Part shown: positions 1 to 9,000 of the stretch, in pieces | Position numbering within the stretch: the stretch's first letter is position 1 | How the letters are laid out: each line of letters starts with the position of its first letter | Assembly (NCBI GenBank): GCA_052033935.1 | Contig: JBPOJE010000073.1 | Location: 1-64,000, forward strand | Direction: 5' to 3' | Length of the DNA: 64,000 nt | Source of the DNA: JAGVUD01 sp052033935 | GTDB lineage: Bacteria > Armatimonadota > UBA5829 > DSUL01 | Notes under the pieces: model-generated | What the model saw: only the letters and a program-made list of their open reading frames with translations | Databases searched by the model: none | Told to the model about the DNA's origin: nothing | Made by a program: the position numbers and the translations under genes

Positions 1-229
1 ACGGGTTGTCAGCAAGCGCGGCAGCCGGAGCTTGCGGAGTGCCTTCTTCCTTACTGCCCTCTCCGCCTCCAGTTCCAAGCTGTGGCGGCCGTATTACGCG
101 AGCCTGGTTGCGCGCGGTCTGGCCAAGATTCAGGCGCTGATCGTTCTTGCCCGAAAGCTGGCGCGGATCGCCTGGTCCATCCAGCGGCACAACACAGTAT
201 TTGACCCAGCCCGACTCCCTACGGGTTGA
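1..229 (+). mobile_element. IS110-family transposase, C-terminal part
   Basis: The frame is open from the window edge and encodes the last 75 or so residues of an IS116/IS110/IS902-type transposase. It begins in the KRGSRSLR segment and runs through LVARGLAKIQALIVLARKL to a stop at 227-229, which is the usual end of this family. These enzymes are DEDD recombinases that mobilise their element; the catalytic N-terminal domain lies outside the window. The next gene begins directly after the stop with no start or promoter of its own, so the insertion edge probably lies within 230-240. Family assignment is from recognisable C-terminal sequence; the element boundary is inferred. Confidence 0.8.
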
Positions 230-320
230 CGCATAGAATCTACGTGAGCCTAAAGAGAAGACCGAGGGTGCACCAGCGGGCGAATATCTTCCGCCCGGCG
301 ATTTCGCCGTTGCCACGAGT

Positions 321-1016
321 GTGCGTCCCGACGTCGAGATCCCGGAGGGTAAACCCCTCACCACGCTCAGAATCCGGCTGACCGGCCTTCCCGGCGATGG
401 CTTCGTTATTGCGGATGAGTGGCAGAAGATCGTCGCGCGCACGGATGGCGAGAAGCGTTCGGTGACGTATCTCATTACGGCGCGCAAGCCCGATCCCGCG
501 GCTTCGGGCACGCTGCCGGTGAAAACTCCCGCGCTGAAGATGTGGCTCCAACCGGACGCCTACTGCAACTCAGACAATCCCGCAATCATCGCGGAAGCCC
601 GTAAGATCGTCGGCGGCGAGAAGAACATCATGAAAGCCGCCGAGAAGATTCGTCAGAGCGTGCGCGCCAGGATAACCACCAACAGCAGCATGGGCGTTCT
701 GCGTCCGGCGAGCGACATTCTCAAAGACCCGTCCGGTGTCTGCCGCGACCACGCGATTCTGTTCACGGCGCTGGCCCGCGCCGCCGGAATCCCCGCGCGC
801 CCGGTGGGCGGGCTCACGCTTTCGCGGGGCAGCTTCTACTACCACGCCTGGACCGAGGTGTGGACGGGAAAAGGCTGGCTGGCGCAGGACAGCACGCTTC
901 CCGCCAGCACGGCGGACGCCTCGCACATCAAGCTGACGCAGGGCGACGCCACCAGTATGTTCGCCATCGCGAAGGTCGCCGGGCAGCTCAAGGCGGAGAT
1001 TCTTGAGTTTCGGTAG
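321..1016 (+). CDS. Transglutaminase-like (papain-fold) protein, 5'-truncated
   Basis: The transglutaminase-core triad is visible: Cys in GVCRDHAILF, His in YYHAWTEVW and Asp in AQDSTLP, within the last 120 residues. Such proteins are usually exported cysteine proteases or amidases of bacterial envelopes. The frame is open from 237, just after a TAG at 234-236, and family-like sequence (PPGDFAVATSVRP) already precedes the first usable start, a GTG at 321. No signal peptide remains. The gene therefore seems to have lost its 5' end to the IS110-type element ending at 229. It may be expressed as a shortened cytoplasmic product or be dead. The fold is confident; the substrate is unknown. Confidence 0.75.
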   Translation: MRPDVEIPEGKPLTTLRIRLTGLPGDGFVIADEWQKIVARTDGEKRSVTYLITARKPDPAASGTLPVKTPALKMWLQPDAYCNSDNPAIIAEARKIVGGEKNIMKAAEKIRQSVRARITTNSSMGVLRPASDILKDPSGVCRDHAILFTALARAAGIPARPVGGLTLSRGSFYYHAWTEVWTGKGWLAQDSTLPASTADASHIKLTQGDATSMFAIAKVAGQLKAEILEFR

Positions 1017-1050
1017 CGCGGGCGGCGCGTCTTCTGTTAACATCAGGCCG

Positions 1051-1872
1051 ATGAAAACGGTTGAACTGAGCCCCGAAGTCTCCTTCGGCGGCGGAAAACT
1101 CTGCGTGATCGCAGGTCCCTGCGTCATCGAAAGCCCGGACCTCTGCCTGGACGTCGCCCGCGCCGCTAAGGAGATCTGCGACTCCCTCGGTCTCGGCTAC
1201 GTGTTCAAGGCCAGCTTCGACAAAGCGAACCGCACGTCCGTGGGATCGTTCCGGGGGCTCGGTATCGGCCGGGGCCTGGAGATTCTGGACGCGGTGAAGC
1301 AGGAACTCGGCGTTTCCGTGCTGACCGACGTTCACGAGACCTGGCAGGTGGAGCCTGCCGCCGAGGTGGTGGACATCCTTCAGGTGCCCGCGTTTCTGTG
1401 CCGCCAGACCGATCTGCTGATTGCCTGCGGTCAGTCGGAGCGGGCGGTCAACGTGAAGAAGGGGCAGTTCGTCGCCCCGCACGATATGATCAACGTCGTT
1501 CGCAAGATCGAGAGCACGGGCAACACGTCCATCCTGCTCACCGAGCGCGGAGCGAGCTTCGGCTATAACCAGCTCATCGCCGACATGACGGCAATCCCCG
1601 AAATGCAGGCGACGGGGTACCCGGTGATCTTCGATTCCACTCACAGCGTACAGCGTCCGGGCGGCGAAGGCTCTTTCTCGGGTGGAAACCGCCAGCACAT
1701 AGGCGTGCTTACGCGCTCCGCTGTGGCGGCGGGGGCTGATGGGCTGTTTCTGGAAGTCCATCCGAACCCCGATGAGGCGAAATCCGACGCCGCATCTCAG
1801 CTCAAGCTCGAAGACCTGAAACCGCTCCTCGAATCGGCCCTGCGCATATTCGAAGCCGTCCGGGCCGTCTGA
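1051..1872 (+). CDS. kdsA: 3-deoxy-8-phosphooctulonate synthase (Kdo-8-P synthase)
   Basis: Condenses phosphoenolpyruvate with arabinose 5-phosphate to give Kdo 8-phosphate, the committed step to the Kdo of lipopolysaccharide, in the cytoplasm. The 273-residue product is close to the family length of about 280. Signatures are AGPCVIES near the N terminus, FKASFDKANRTS, LTDVHE and the FDSTHSVQRPGG loop. The ATG at 1051 is preferred over the in-frame GTG at 1003 because MKTVELSPEV leads directly into the barrel; the longer form adds a non-conserved stretch. The gene converges on the YhaM-like gene with 24 bases between the stops. It implies an LPS-bearing outer membrane. Confidence 0.95.
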   Translation: MKTVELSPEVSFGGGKLCVIAGPCVIESPDLCLDVARAAKEICDSLGLGYVFKASFDKANRTSVGSFRGLGIGRGLEILDAVKQELGVSVLTDVHETWQVEPAAEVVDILQVPAFLCRQTDLLIACGQSERAVNVKKGQFVAPHDMINVVRKIESTGNTSILLTERGASFGYNQLIADMTAIPEMQATGYPVIFDSTHSVQRPGGEGSFSGGNRQHIGVLTRSAVAAGADGLFLEVHPNPDEAKSDAASQLKLEDLKPLLESALRIFEAVRAV

Positions 1873-1896
1873 GTTTCGCTTCCGGGGCTACTCCTC

Positions 1897-2910
1897 TTAC
1901 AGGAATGGGGCGTCGAAAGCTCCCGGTTCGTCGTCTGCCTGCGTGCTTTCCGATTCCGGCGGAACGCCCCGGAACAGGGCGGCCTCGAGCCAGATGTTGC
2001 GCTTCGTCCAGTTCGGCGACGATCCCACGCTCGCGCGGTTTGACAGCTCTTTGTCTGCGATCTGCATCTTCGCGTCCAGGTCTTCGATATAGTGCAGGGC
2101 GATGGCTTCCAGGATCATCGGCTGCTTGGGCGAGCCGTATTCGAGCTTGCCGTGGTGGCTCACGATGACGTGTGAGATCAGCATGCGCCAGAGCGGGTCG
2201 AAATCGGGAATGGCATCCATAGCCCGGTTGACGAGCAGGAGCCCCTGGCTGATGTGCCCGACAAGCTGCCCGCAGTCGCTCTGACGGAAGCCGCGCTGCC
2301 ACTCGTACTCCTCGATCTTGCCGAAATCGTGCAGGATGGCGCCGGCCAGAAGAAGGTCGCGGTTCAGGCGCGGGTAGTGGGCGGCGACGGTGTCCGCGAG
2401 TGAAATCACCGACACCGTGTGCTCGATGAGACCGCCCAGATAGGCGTGGTGTACCATGGTTGCCGCGGGGGCCTGCGCGAACTTCTGCCCTGTGTCCCCC
2501 TCGATGACCAGGCTCTCGAGCAGCCTGCGCACCTGCGGATGCCGGATCGTGCCGATGCACTCCTTCAGCTCACGCTGAAGCTCCTCGATGTCCCGCTGCG
2601 ACTGCGGCAGAAAGTCTGCCGGGTCCGGCTCGGAAAGTGGCGGTTCGATCTTGTCAACAGTGATCTGGAGCCGCCCCTGGTAGATGTCCACCTTGCCCTT
2701 TATCAGCACATAGCTGCCGCCGCGCCCCATCTGCTGCTCGGCCTCCGTCGCGCGCCACTTCAGCCCGTCAATGACGCCCGTGCGGTCCTGAAGCTTCATT
2801 CTCAGGTAGGGCGAGTCGTCCCTCGCCGCGCGGACTTCGCTCTCCGCCACCAGAAAGACGCCGCGAACAGCGCCGACGTCCTGCAACTCGTTGACCCATG
2901 GTGATTTCAC
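1897..2910 (-). CDS. YhaM-like 3'-5' exoribonuclease (OB-fold plus HD domain)
   Basis: The 337-residue protein has an N-terminal OB-fold nucleic-acid-binding domain (roughly residues 10-95, including YLRMKLQDRTG) and an HD phosphohydrolase domain (about 155-300) with HHAYLGGLIEHT, ILHDFGKIEEY and the YhaM-typical VSHHGKLEYGSP. YhaM-family enzymes degrade RNA and single-stranded DNA from the 3' end in a metal-dependent way. The start is a GTG at 2910 preceded by a purine-rich GGAGAAA. It is transcribed divergently from the cupin gene, and the 146-base gap must hold both promoters. The family call is strong; the in vivo substrate is inferred from Firmicutes homologues. Confidence 0.88.
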   Translation of the reverse strand: MKSPWVNELQDVGAVRGVFLVAESEVRAARDDSPYLRMKLQDRTGVIDGLKWRATEAEQQMGRGGSYVLIKGKVDIYQGRLQITVDKIEPPLSEPDPADFLPQSQRDIEELQRELKECIGTIRHPQVRRLLESLVIEGDTGQKFAQAPAATMVHHAYLGGLIEHTVSVISLADTVAAHYPRLNRDLLLAGAILHDFGKIEEYEWQRGFRQSDCGQLVGHISQGLLLVNRAMDAIPDFDPLWRMLISHVIVSHHGKLEYGSPKQPMILEAIALHYIEDLDAKMQIADKELSNRASVGSSPNWTKRNIWLEAALFRGVPPESESTQADDEPGAFDAPFL

Positions 2911-3056
2911 GTGTGTTTTCTCCGGGTGCCATGGTAGCCGAACAGCCGTCCGCGGTCAACGAGAAGTGGTCACAGCGGGCCGCCATGTGGTTTCATCAGG
3001 GTTACCCGGACAGGGGCTCCGGAAACAGGAATTGATCAAGGAGACTGAATTCATCA

Positions 3057-3443
3057 ATGGAGTCAACCGAAAAGACATTTGTGGAAAGTGAATACCGCGC
3101 GGCCATCAACGAGGACCATCGCCCGTGGGGCAAGTTCCGCGAGTTCCCCATTGAAGGCGTCGGCGCGGCCAAAATCATCACGGTCAACCCCGGCGGAGAG
3201 TTGTCGCTTCAGTACCACAGCCGCCGGGCGGAGTTCTGGGTGGCGCTTGACGAAGGGCTCGAGATCACCCTGGGCGGCCGCGTGTGGGTGGCGGAACCGA
3301 ACGAGGAGATATTCATACCGCAGGGCGCGAAGCACCGCCTGCGCGGAGTGGGCGAAAATCCGGGGCGCATAATGGAGTTCTGGCTTGGCAACTCAGCGGA
3401 GGATGATATCGTGCGCCTGGAGGATGCTTACGGTCGGGAATAA
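3057..3443 (+). CDS. Cupin-fold protein, mannose-6-phosphate isomerase type-II-like
   Basis: A 128-residue single cupin resembling the C-terminal isomerase domain of GDP-mannose pyrophosphorylase/phosphomannose isomerase fusions: RPWGKFREF, VNPGGELSLQYHSRRAEFW, then IFIPQGAKHRL and GRIMEFWLG. The histidines and glutamate of the metal site (QYHSRRAEFW, KHRL) are retained. The family interconverts fructose 6-phosphate and mannose 6-phosphate for GDP-mannose and surface glycans. An AAGGAGA ribosome site precedes the ATG. Only six bases separate it from the next gene, so the two are probably co-transcribed. A stand-alone cupin could instead be a binding or regulatory protein. Confidence 0.75.
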   Translation: MESTEKTFVESEYRAAINEDHRPWGKFREFPIEGVGAAKIITVNPGGELSLQYHSRRAEFWVALDEGLEITLGGRVWVAEPNEEIFIPQGAKHRLRGVGENPGRIMEFWLGNSAEDDIVRLEDAYGRE

Positions 3444-3449
3444 AGTGCG

Positions 3450-5843
3450 GTGATACAGGTCGGCACGCTGGCCGAACTGATTGAGAGGGCCGCCGGCCGC
3501 CACCTCCGGAATGTGGCCTATATCTGGCGGCCGCTCTACCACGCCCGCCGGTTCACGTACGCCGAGGTGTACAGCATGGCGCGGGGCGCGGTGGCCGTGC
3601 CGCTGATGGCGCAGAGCCAGCCCGATTTCATTTCGCGCATCGCAGGCATCACGGGCGCTTCCGCTGTCTTCAAATCGTCCGCGCTGAAAGCGGACATGGG
3701 GGGAATCCCTGTCTTCGATGTCGAGCAGGCCGTTCCGCGAGACCCCACGGAGCCTGTCGAGCCTCCGCCCAGGCTGGAACCCGATGACATTGCCCAGATT
3801 CTGTTCACATCTGGCACCACGGACAACCCCAGGGGTGTGCCTCTCACGCACCGGAACTTGCTCTCGAACGTCCGGGACATCAACCGGCTGGAGCTTGTTC
3901 GTCCCCGCGACCACCTGATGTCCATCCTCCCGCTCGCGCATTCGTTCGAGCAGGTGGCATTGCTGTTCACCTCCATCGCGCTGGGTCTCACGGTGACGCA
4001 GGCGGCGTCGCTGTCCGGCCCGCACGTGCGGATGAACATGGTTGAGGACCGGCCGAGCGTGCTGGTGAGCGTCCCCGAGTTTCTGAAGCTGGCTCTGGGT
4101 CAGATCGAGGCCAGAGCCTCCGATACGGGTGGCACGGCGAAGCTGGAGCGGCTCTTCCGCATCGGCCCGAAGCTTCCGTTCTGGCTGCGCAGGGCGCTTG
4201 CGCGGCCGGTGCTGCGCAACTTTGGCGGCCGCCTGCGGCTCGCGATTTCCGGCGGCTCGGCGCTCGACGCACGCGTGGGGCAGAAATGGGAGGCGCTCGG
4301 TGTTATTCAGGGCTACGGTGCCACCGAATGCTTGCCCGTCATAACAGCCAACAGCCTGAAAGACAACCTGCTGAGTTCGGTCGGCAAGCCGTTGCCGAGC
4401 GTGGAGGTGAAGCTTGCGGACGATGGCGAGATCCTCGTGCGCGGGCCGAATGTGGCCGCTGGCTACTGGAACCGTTCCGGCGAGACACCCGAGCGCTTTC
4501 GCGATGGGTGGTATTACACGGACGATCTGGGTGAGCGGGACGGCGGCGGCCGCCTGCACATCCGGGGTCGCAAGAAGTTCCTGATCGTGACCCCGGCGGG
4601 CGAGAACGTCTATCCGGAGGATATCGAAAGCGAGCTGTGCGAGGAGCACGAAGTCCGGGACGCCACCGTTCTCGCCTGGAAGCCGGGCGGGGTGTTCGAG
4701 ATCCACACTGTTCTGCTTCTCAACCCCGAGCACGTGGGCGTCGATGCCCGCGCCATCGCCGAGCGGGTCAACGCAAGGCTTCAGCCTCACCAGCGTGTGC
4801 AGGGGGCGTCCGTGTGGGACACCGAGGATTTCCCCCGCACGGTCACGCGCAAAGTCAAGAAGAACGGCGTCCGCGCCTGGCTCGAGACCCGCGCCTCCGG
4901 TGCCGCTGCGGTCTCGACCGTTCCGGCGGGGGCCGTCGAGCGTGCTATCGCGCGGATTGCGGGCGTCCCGGCGGAACAGGTGTTGCCGGATATGCGGCTT
5001 GAGGCCGGCCTGAAGCTGGATTTTCTGGCAAGGGTCACACTCGCGGGCACCATCGAGGAATCCACGGGCCTTGTGCTGGACGAAGGCCAGGTCGGGCCGG
5101 AAACAACCGTCGCCGAACTCCGTGAGCACCTGAGCAAGAGAGAGCAAAAGCAGGAGCGGCACGTGTTCAACGAAGCCCCGCTGACACCCTGTGGCGTCGC
5201 GCAGCGGGCAATCTGTCAGAAGGCGCTCATCTGGCCCATCGCCTCGTACTTTGCGCCAACAACCGTGACGGGCCTCCAGCATCTGGATGGGCTGAACGGG
5301 CCGGTTCTGTTCTGTCCCAACCATATTTCGCCCATAGACGCAGCCGTTGTGCTCAGAGCGCTTCCCGCGCGTTTCCACGCCACAACCGCTGTCGCGGCGG
5401 CGTCGGATGTCGTCTTCGACAATCCGGTGTACGGGTGGTATTTGGGGCTGCTGGAGTGCAGCATGAATGTGTTCCCCTTCGAGCGCGAAGGGCAGATCAA
5501 GTCGTCGCTTCAGTACACGGCCAGGCTGATGGACCGTGGGTTCTTGGTGCTTCTGTACCCTGAAGGGCGCATCTCGACGGACGGGAAGCTGGGGGAGATT
5601 CGCCCCGGCGTTGGTCCGATCGCCGTTGAGATGGGCGCGCCGGTCGTGCCGGTCTGGCAGTCTGGGACGGACGGGGTGGTGCCCGCAAGCGCGGTGACGT
5701 TCGTCCGGCCGAAACGCCATCCGGTGCGCATCAGCATCAGCGAGCCGCTGCGGTTCCTCCCGGGGTGTCCGTACGATGCGGCCGCGCGCCAGATACGCGG
5801 CGCGCTCGATTCGTTGTCCGGCGGCCAGAAGCCGCCCGCTTAG
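3450..5843 (+). CDS. AMP-forming acyl-CoA/acyl-ACP ligase fused to a PlsC-type acyltransferase
   Basis: A 797-residue fusion. The N-terminal adenylation domain (about 1-470) has the ATP loop FTSGTTDNPRGVP, GYGATECLP, the YYTDDLGERDG motif and the GRKKFLIVTPAGENVYPED hinge. Residues about 490-570 resemble an acyl-carrier domain, but the expected DSL serine is replaced (LKLDFLARV). The C-terminal domain (about 590-797) is a glycerolipid acyltransferase with the NHISPID (NHx4D) box and LYPEGRIS. The likely role is activating fatty acids and transferring them to lysophospholipid or glycerol phosphate at the inner membrane. The adenylation domain lacks about 40 residues after FTYAEVYSMAR, where the sequence jumps to GAVAVPL (near 3580). 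The start is a GTG at 3450. Confidence 0.85.
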   Translation: MIQVGTLAELIERAAGRHLRNVAYIWRPLYHARRFTYAEVYSMARGAVAVPLMAQSQPDFISRIAGITGASAVFKSSALKADMGGIPVFDVEQAVPRDPTEPVEPPPRLEPDDIAQILFTSGTTDNPRGVPLTHRNLLSNVRDINRLELVRPRDHLMSILPLAHSFEQVALLFTSIALGLTVTQAASLSGPHVRMNMVEDRPSVLVSVPEFLKLALGQIEARASDTGGTAKLERLFRIGPKLPFWLRRALARPVLRNFGGRLRLAISGGSALDARVGQKWEALGVIQGYGATECLPVITANSLKDNLLSSVGKPLPSVEVKLADDGEILVRGPNVAAGYWNRSGETPERFRDGWYYTDDLGERDGGGRLHIRGRKKFLIVTPAGENVYPEDIESELCEEHEVRDATVLAWKPGGVFEIHTVLLLNPEHVGVDARAIAERVNARLQPHQRVQGASVWDTEDFPRTVTRKVKKNGVRAWLETRASGAAAVSTVPAGAVERAIARIAGVPAEQVLPDMRLEAGLKLDFLARVTLAGTIEESTGLVLDEGQVGPETTVAELREHLSKREQKQERHVFNEAPLTPCGVAQRAICQKALIWPIASYFAPTTVTGLQHLDGLNGPVLFCPNHISPIDAAVVLRALPARFHATTAVAAASDVVFDNPVYGWYLGLLECSMNVFPFEREGQIKSSLQYTARLMDRGFLVLLYPEGRISTDGKLGEIRPGVGPIAVEMGAPVVPVWQSGTDGVVPASAVTFVRPKRHPVRISISEPLRFLPGCPYDAAARQIRGALDSLSGGQKPPA

Positions 5844-5893
5844 TGCGGCAGCTTCTCAAGTGCTGTTCGTTTTGTGAATAATCTATATTGTGC

Positions 5894-5922
5894 TTGGAAT
5901 TCTAAGTAGAAAATGGTATGAT
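5894..5922 (+). promoter_or_regulatory. Sigma-70-type promoter for the GH39-like gene
   Basis: TTGGAA at 5894-5899 and TATGAT at 5917-5922 are separated by 17 bases, and TGG precedes the -10 (extended -10). It lies about 165 bases upstream of the ATG at 6088, so a long leader would result. It sits in a locally AT-rich stretch of otherwise GC-rich DNA. Assigned from consensus match only. Confidence 0.5.
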
Positions 5923-6087
5923 AACACGCTCTCAACCCGGAAAGCGGCTTTTCAGCGGCAATGCCGGCGCCGCACTCACGGGCGGCAGGATATTCCTATG
6001 ACAACAGCCGTAGTTCTCTCGAACGGTAGGAGGCGTGTCGCCAGGGCTTGCGTCCCCAGACCGTCATCTGAAAGGTGCACGATCGCT

Positions 6088-9000
6088 ATGACACATCCAC
6101 AGGCTTATCATGGCTTTAGCTCCGTCAGGTCCCTAGACCTTACCGCCTGCCTCGCAGTGCTGGCATTCGTGGTCGTGCTGGCCTCCGGCAGTGCGTACGG
6201 AGCGCCCCTCGACCGGGAGGCCCACGTCAAGCTCACGGACGGCATCCACGCGTCCGCGGGCGCGGAGGACCCGGCCTATCTCACCTTCTACGGTGACGCG
6301 ACGCAGCTTCCCCGCAGGCAGTACAACCTCGGAGATTACTGTTTCTGGGGCAGCGGCTACAAGACCAGTGATCTGCACGATGAGAAGCTCAAGGAAGCCG
6401 CTATACTCGGCGTGGGGATGGAAATCGCCTGGAACGCGATGCAGGGCGACCGGCCGGTGAACGAGCGGGCGCCGACGGACCTCACAAGATACGGCGTGGA
6501 AGATCGGGTCAACGACTACTTTGGCGACGGCTGCACGATTTCCGCGCAGGTCGGCTACACGCCCGGCTGGGCGAACGGGCTCATGGGCAAGAACTATCCG
6601 CCTAATATCGCGGTTGAGCAGGAGGCCCACGTCATGGCCGGGGGGAACACGTCGGTCACCCTGGCTCATTCGCCGGTCGTCGTGAACATCCCGCTCTGGT
6701 TTCCGCTTATCGTGACACCCTCTCCAGTGCCAAAGACCCGGGTCGAGGATGAGGTCATCACGACGAACTTCCAGCCCGACCCGGACCTGCAGGTTGACCT
6801 GCCAGGCAGGGTTCTCATCCGCACTTCCAGGAAGCCGATCATTGTCGGGACCGAGCAAGTCTGGGTGGACGAAGGCGACGGCTGGGTGCTCTGGAACAGG
6901 GTGGACAACATTTTCGATGCGCCCCTCGGCGATGCGGTTTACCAGGTGAACCGTCTCGGCGTCGTCCGGTTCAAACCAATGAACATTGAGCATGGCAGGA
7001 CACCCGCGACCGGCTCCAGAGTCAAAATCTCGTATGACGCCATTGACGTTCAGTACACCGCCGGGGCAGATTACCTGTTCGACAACCTGACGGGCACACT
7101 CACGCGAAGGATAGGCGACCTCTCCGGCTTTATCGCCTCTGAAACCTTTGACAGCACAACGCTCGACAGCCGATGGCAGTGGATGAACCCGCCCGGGGCC
7201 TGGGATGTGAACACCACCCTGGCCGGACACCTGCACTACACCGTCAACTCGACCCCCCCGGACGGGGTGGGGCACTTCATCTACCAGAGTCTCAGCGGTG
7301 CGGGCGACTTCCGGATGTCCGCCAAAATCACAAACGCAGCGTGTTGGGAACCCGGGGTGCAGAAACCGCTGACCCAGACGGGGCTGATGGTCTATCAGGA
7401 TGCGCAGAACTGGTTCCGCTACGGCCTGACAACCGACCAGGGCCGCCCGTACCTCACCCGGTGCGTCAACGGTGTCACAACGACAGCCGGCGGGGGCGGG
7501 GAGTACGGGTGGCAGGTCACGGCTCCGCGCTACATCACCGCCATGAAGCACGGAAACACCTATACCGTGTACACGCACTACAGGCCCGGCGCCACTGCGC
7601 CTGACGGCGATTACCAGTTCGTCTGCACGTTCGACCAGACCCTGACGTACCCGCTCAAGGTTGGAGTCTCCAGCACCGGTCTGGATACGGCTGGCGTTGA
7701 CGTGGACGAGGTGACCGTGGAGGTCCCGAGGATTCCCTCCAACGGCAAGGTCGCTGTCTTCTACAACTACCTCAACCCGGACCCGTGGCTGAGATATGTC
7801 CGGGAGACGGTAGGGTATTTCAAGGACAGAATCAAGTACTGGCAGTCGTGGAACGAGCCTGATCTGTGGATGTGCTGGGCGGGCGGACAGGACCTGCACG
7901 CCGTGATGCAAGGCTTGTTTGCTCAGGCGGTCCGCGAGGCCGACCCCGAAGCGCACGTGATCGGCGGTGGGTATGCCAACGGCTCCAACCATCAGATCGA
8001 GACGGTCTATAACATCGCCGGGGCCAACTCGTTCGACTATGCATCCTGGCACCCGTACCTGTTCAGCAACCAGGCCCCCGACTCCATCGGCTGGGAGACC
8101 GTCGCCCACCAGCGCGCGCGCGACATCATGGCCAGCCACGGGGACGCTGACAAAGAGGTCTTCTTCGGTGAGATTTCGGCTGGCAGCGGTGTTCTGCAGA
8201 GCGGAGGCGGGCTGAACGACCGGAAACAGGCCGACTATGGCGCGCGGCTTCTTCTGCTGTCGCGCAAGCTTGGCTGGGTAAAGTCGGTTCAGTGGTGGCC
8301 GGGAGAGGGCGATCTCGCGGATGTTGGTATGGTTGAGGACAACGAGCACGGCTACCACGGGGGCCTCTTCTACCGCATCACCGGGCGACAGCGCGACATA
8401 TCGAAGCTGGCACGAGTGAATGGCCGCGTCTCGATCGAGGCGGCGCACCATATTGACCTGACCTACCGGGTTGGAGACCGTATTGTGGTGTCGGGCGTCA
8501 CCGAACCGGACGTCTGGTTCAATGGGACATTCACTATCGAAGCTCTGGAGAGCGTTTACAACCCGCTGTTCGGAACCTCGAAGATCATCCGGATTATTAC
8601 CAGCCAGAGCGGCAAACCGGACGCCGCGGCAGAAGCGCCGTACGAGGGCAAGCTGGGCATTGTGCGGCCGTATGTCGAGCCGAAGCCGATCTTCTACGCC
8701 TTCCGCAATCTCGCCTCGAACAGGGGCATCCTCATGGACCTGTGCGACTACGGCGCGGACACCCAGATAATCCCGCCCGAGGGGAGCCACCTTCTGAACA
8801 GCGTCCGGCTGGGAGTCCGCGACAGGTCGGAGATTGCCGAGGTGACGGTGCGCGCCTCGCTCACCTGCACGGATGAGAGTGCGAAGCCGTCGCGAGTGGC
8901 GGCGGTTTACACGGGGTATGCCGGGCAGAAGGTGACTGTTGTGCACCTCAACCCCGCTGCACCGGCGCTCTGCTCCGAGCACTGGTCCATGCTGGCGCTC

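Noticed and set aside
1003..1050. Longer N terminus for KdsA
   Set aside because: The added codons overlap the end of the upstream gene and are not family-like; the ATG at 1051 gives the normal length.
3393..5720. A 775-codon open frame on the minus strand antisense to the ligase/acyltransferase gene
   Set aside because: Arg/His/Pro-rich composition without motifs, typical of antisense frames in GC-rich DNA. The opposite strand carries recognisable ligase and acyltransferase motifs.
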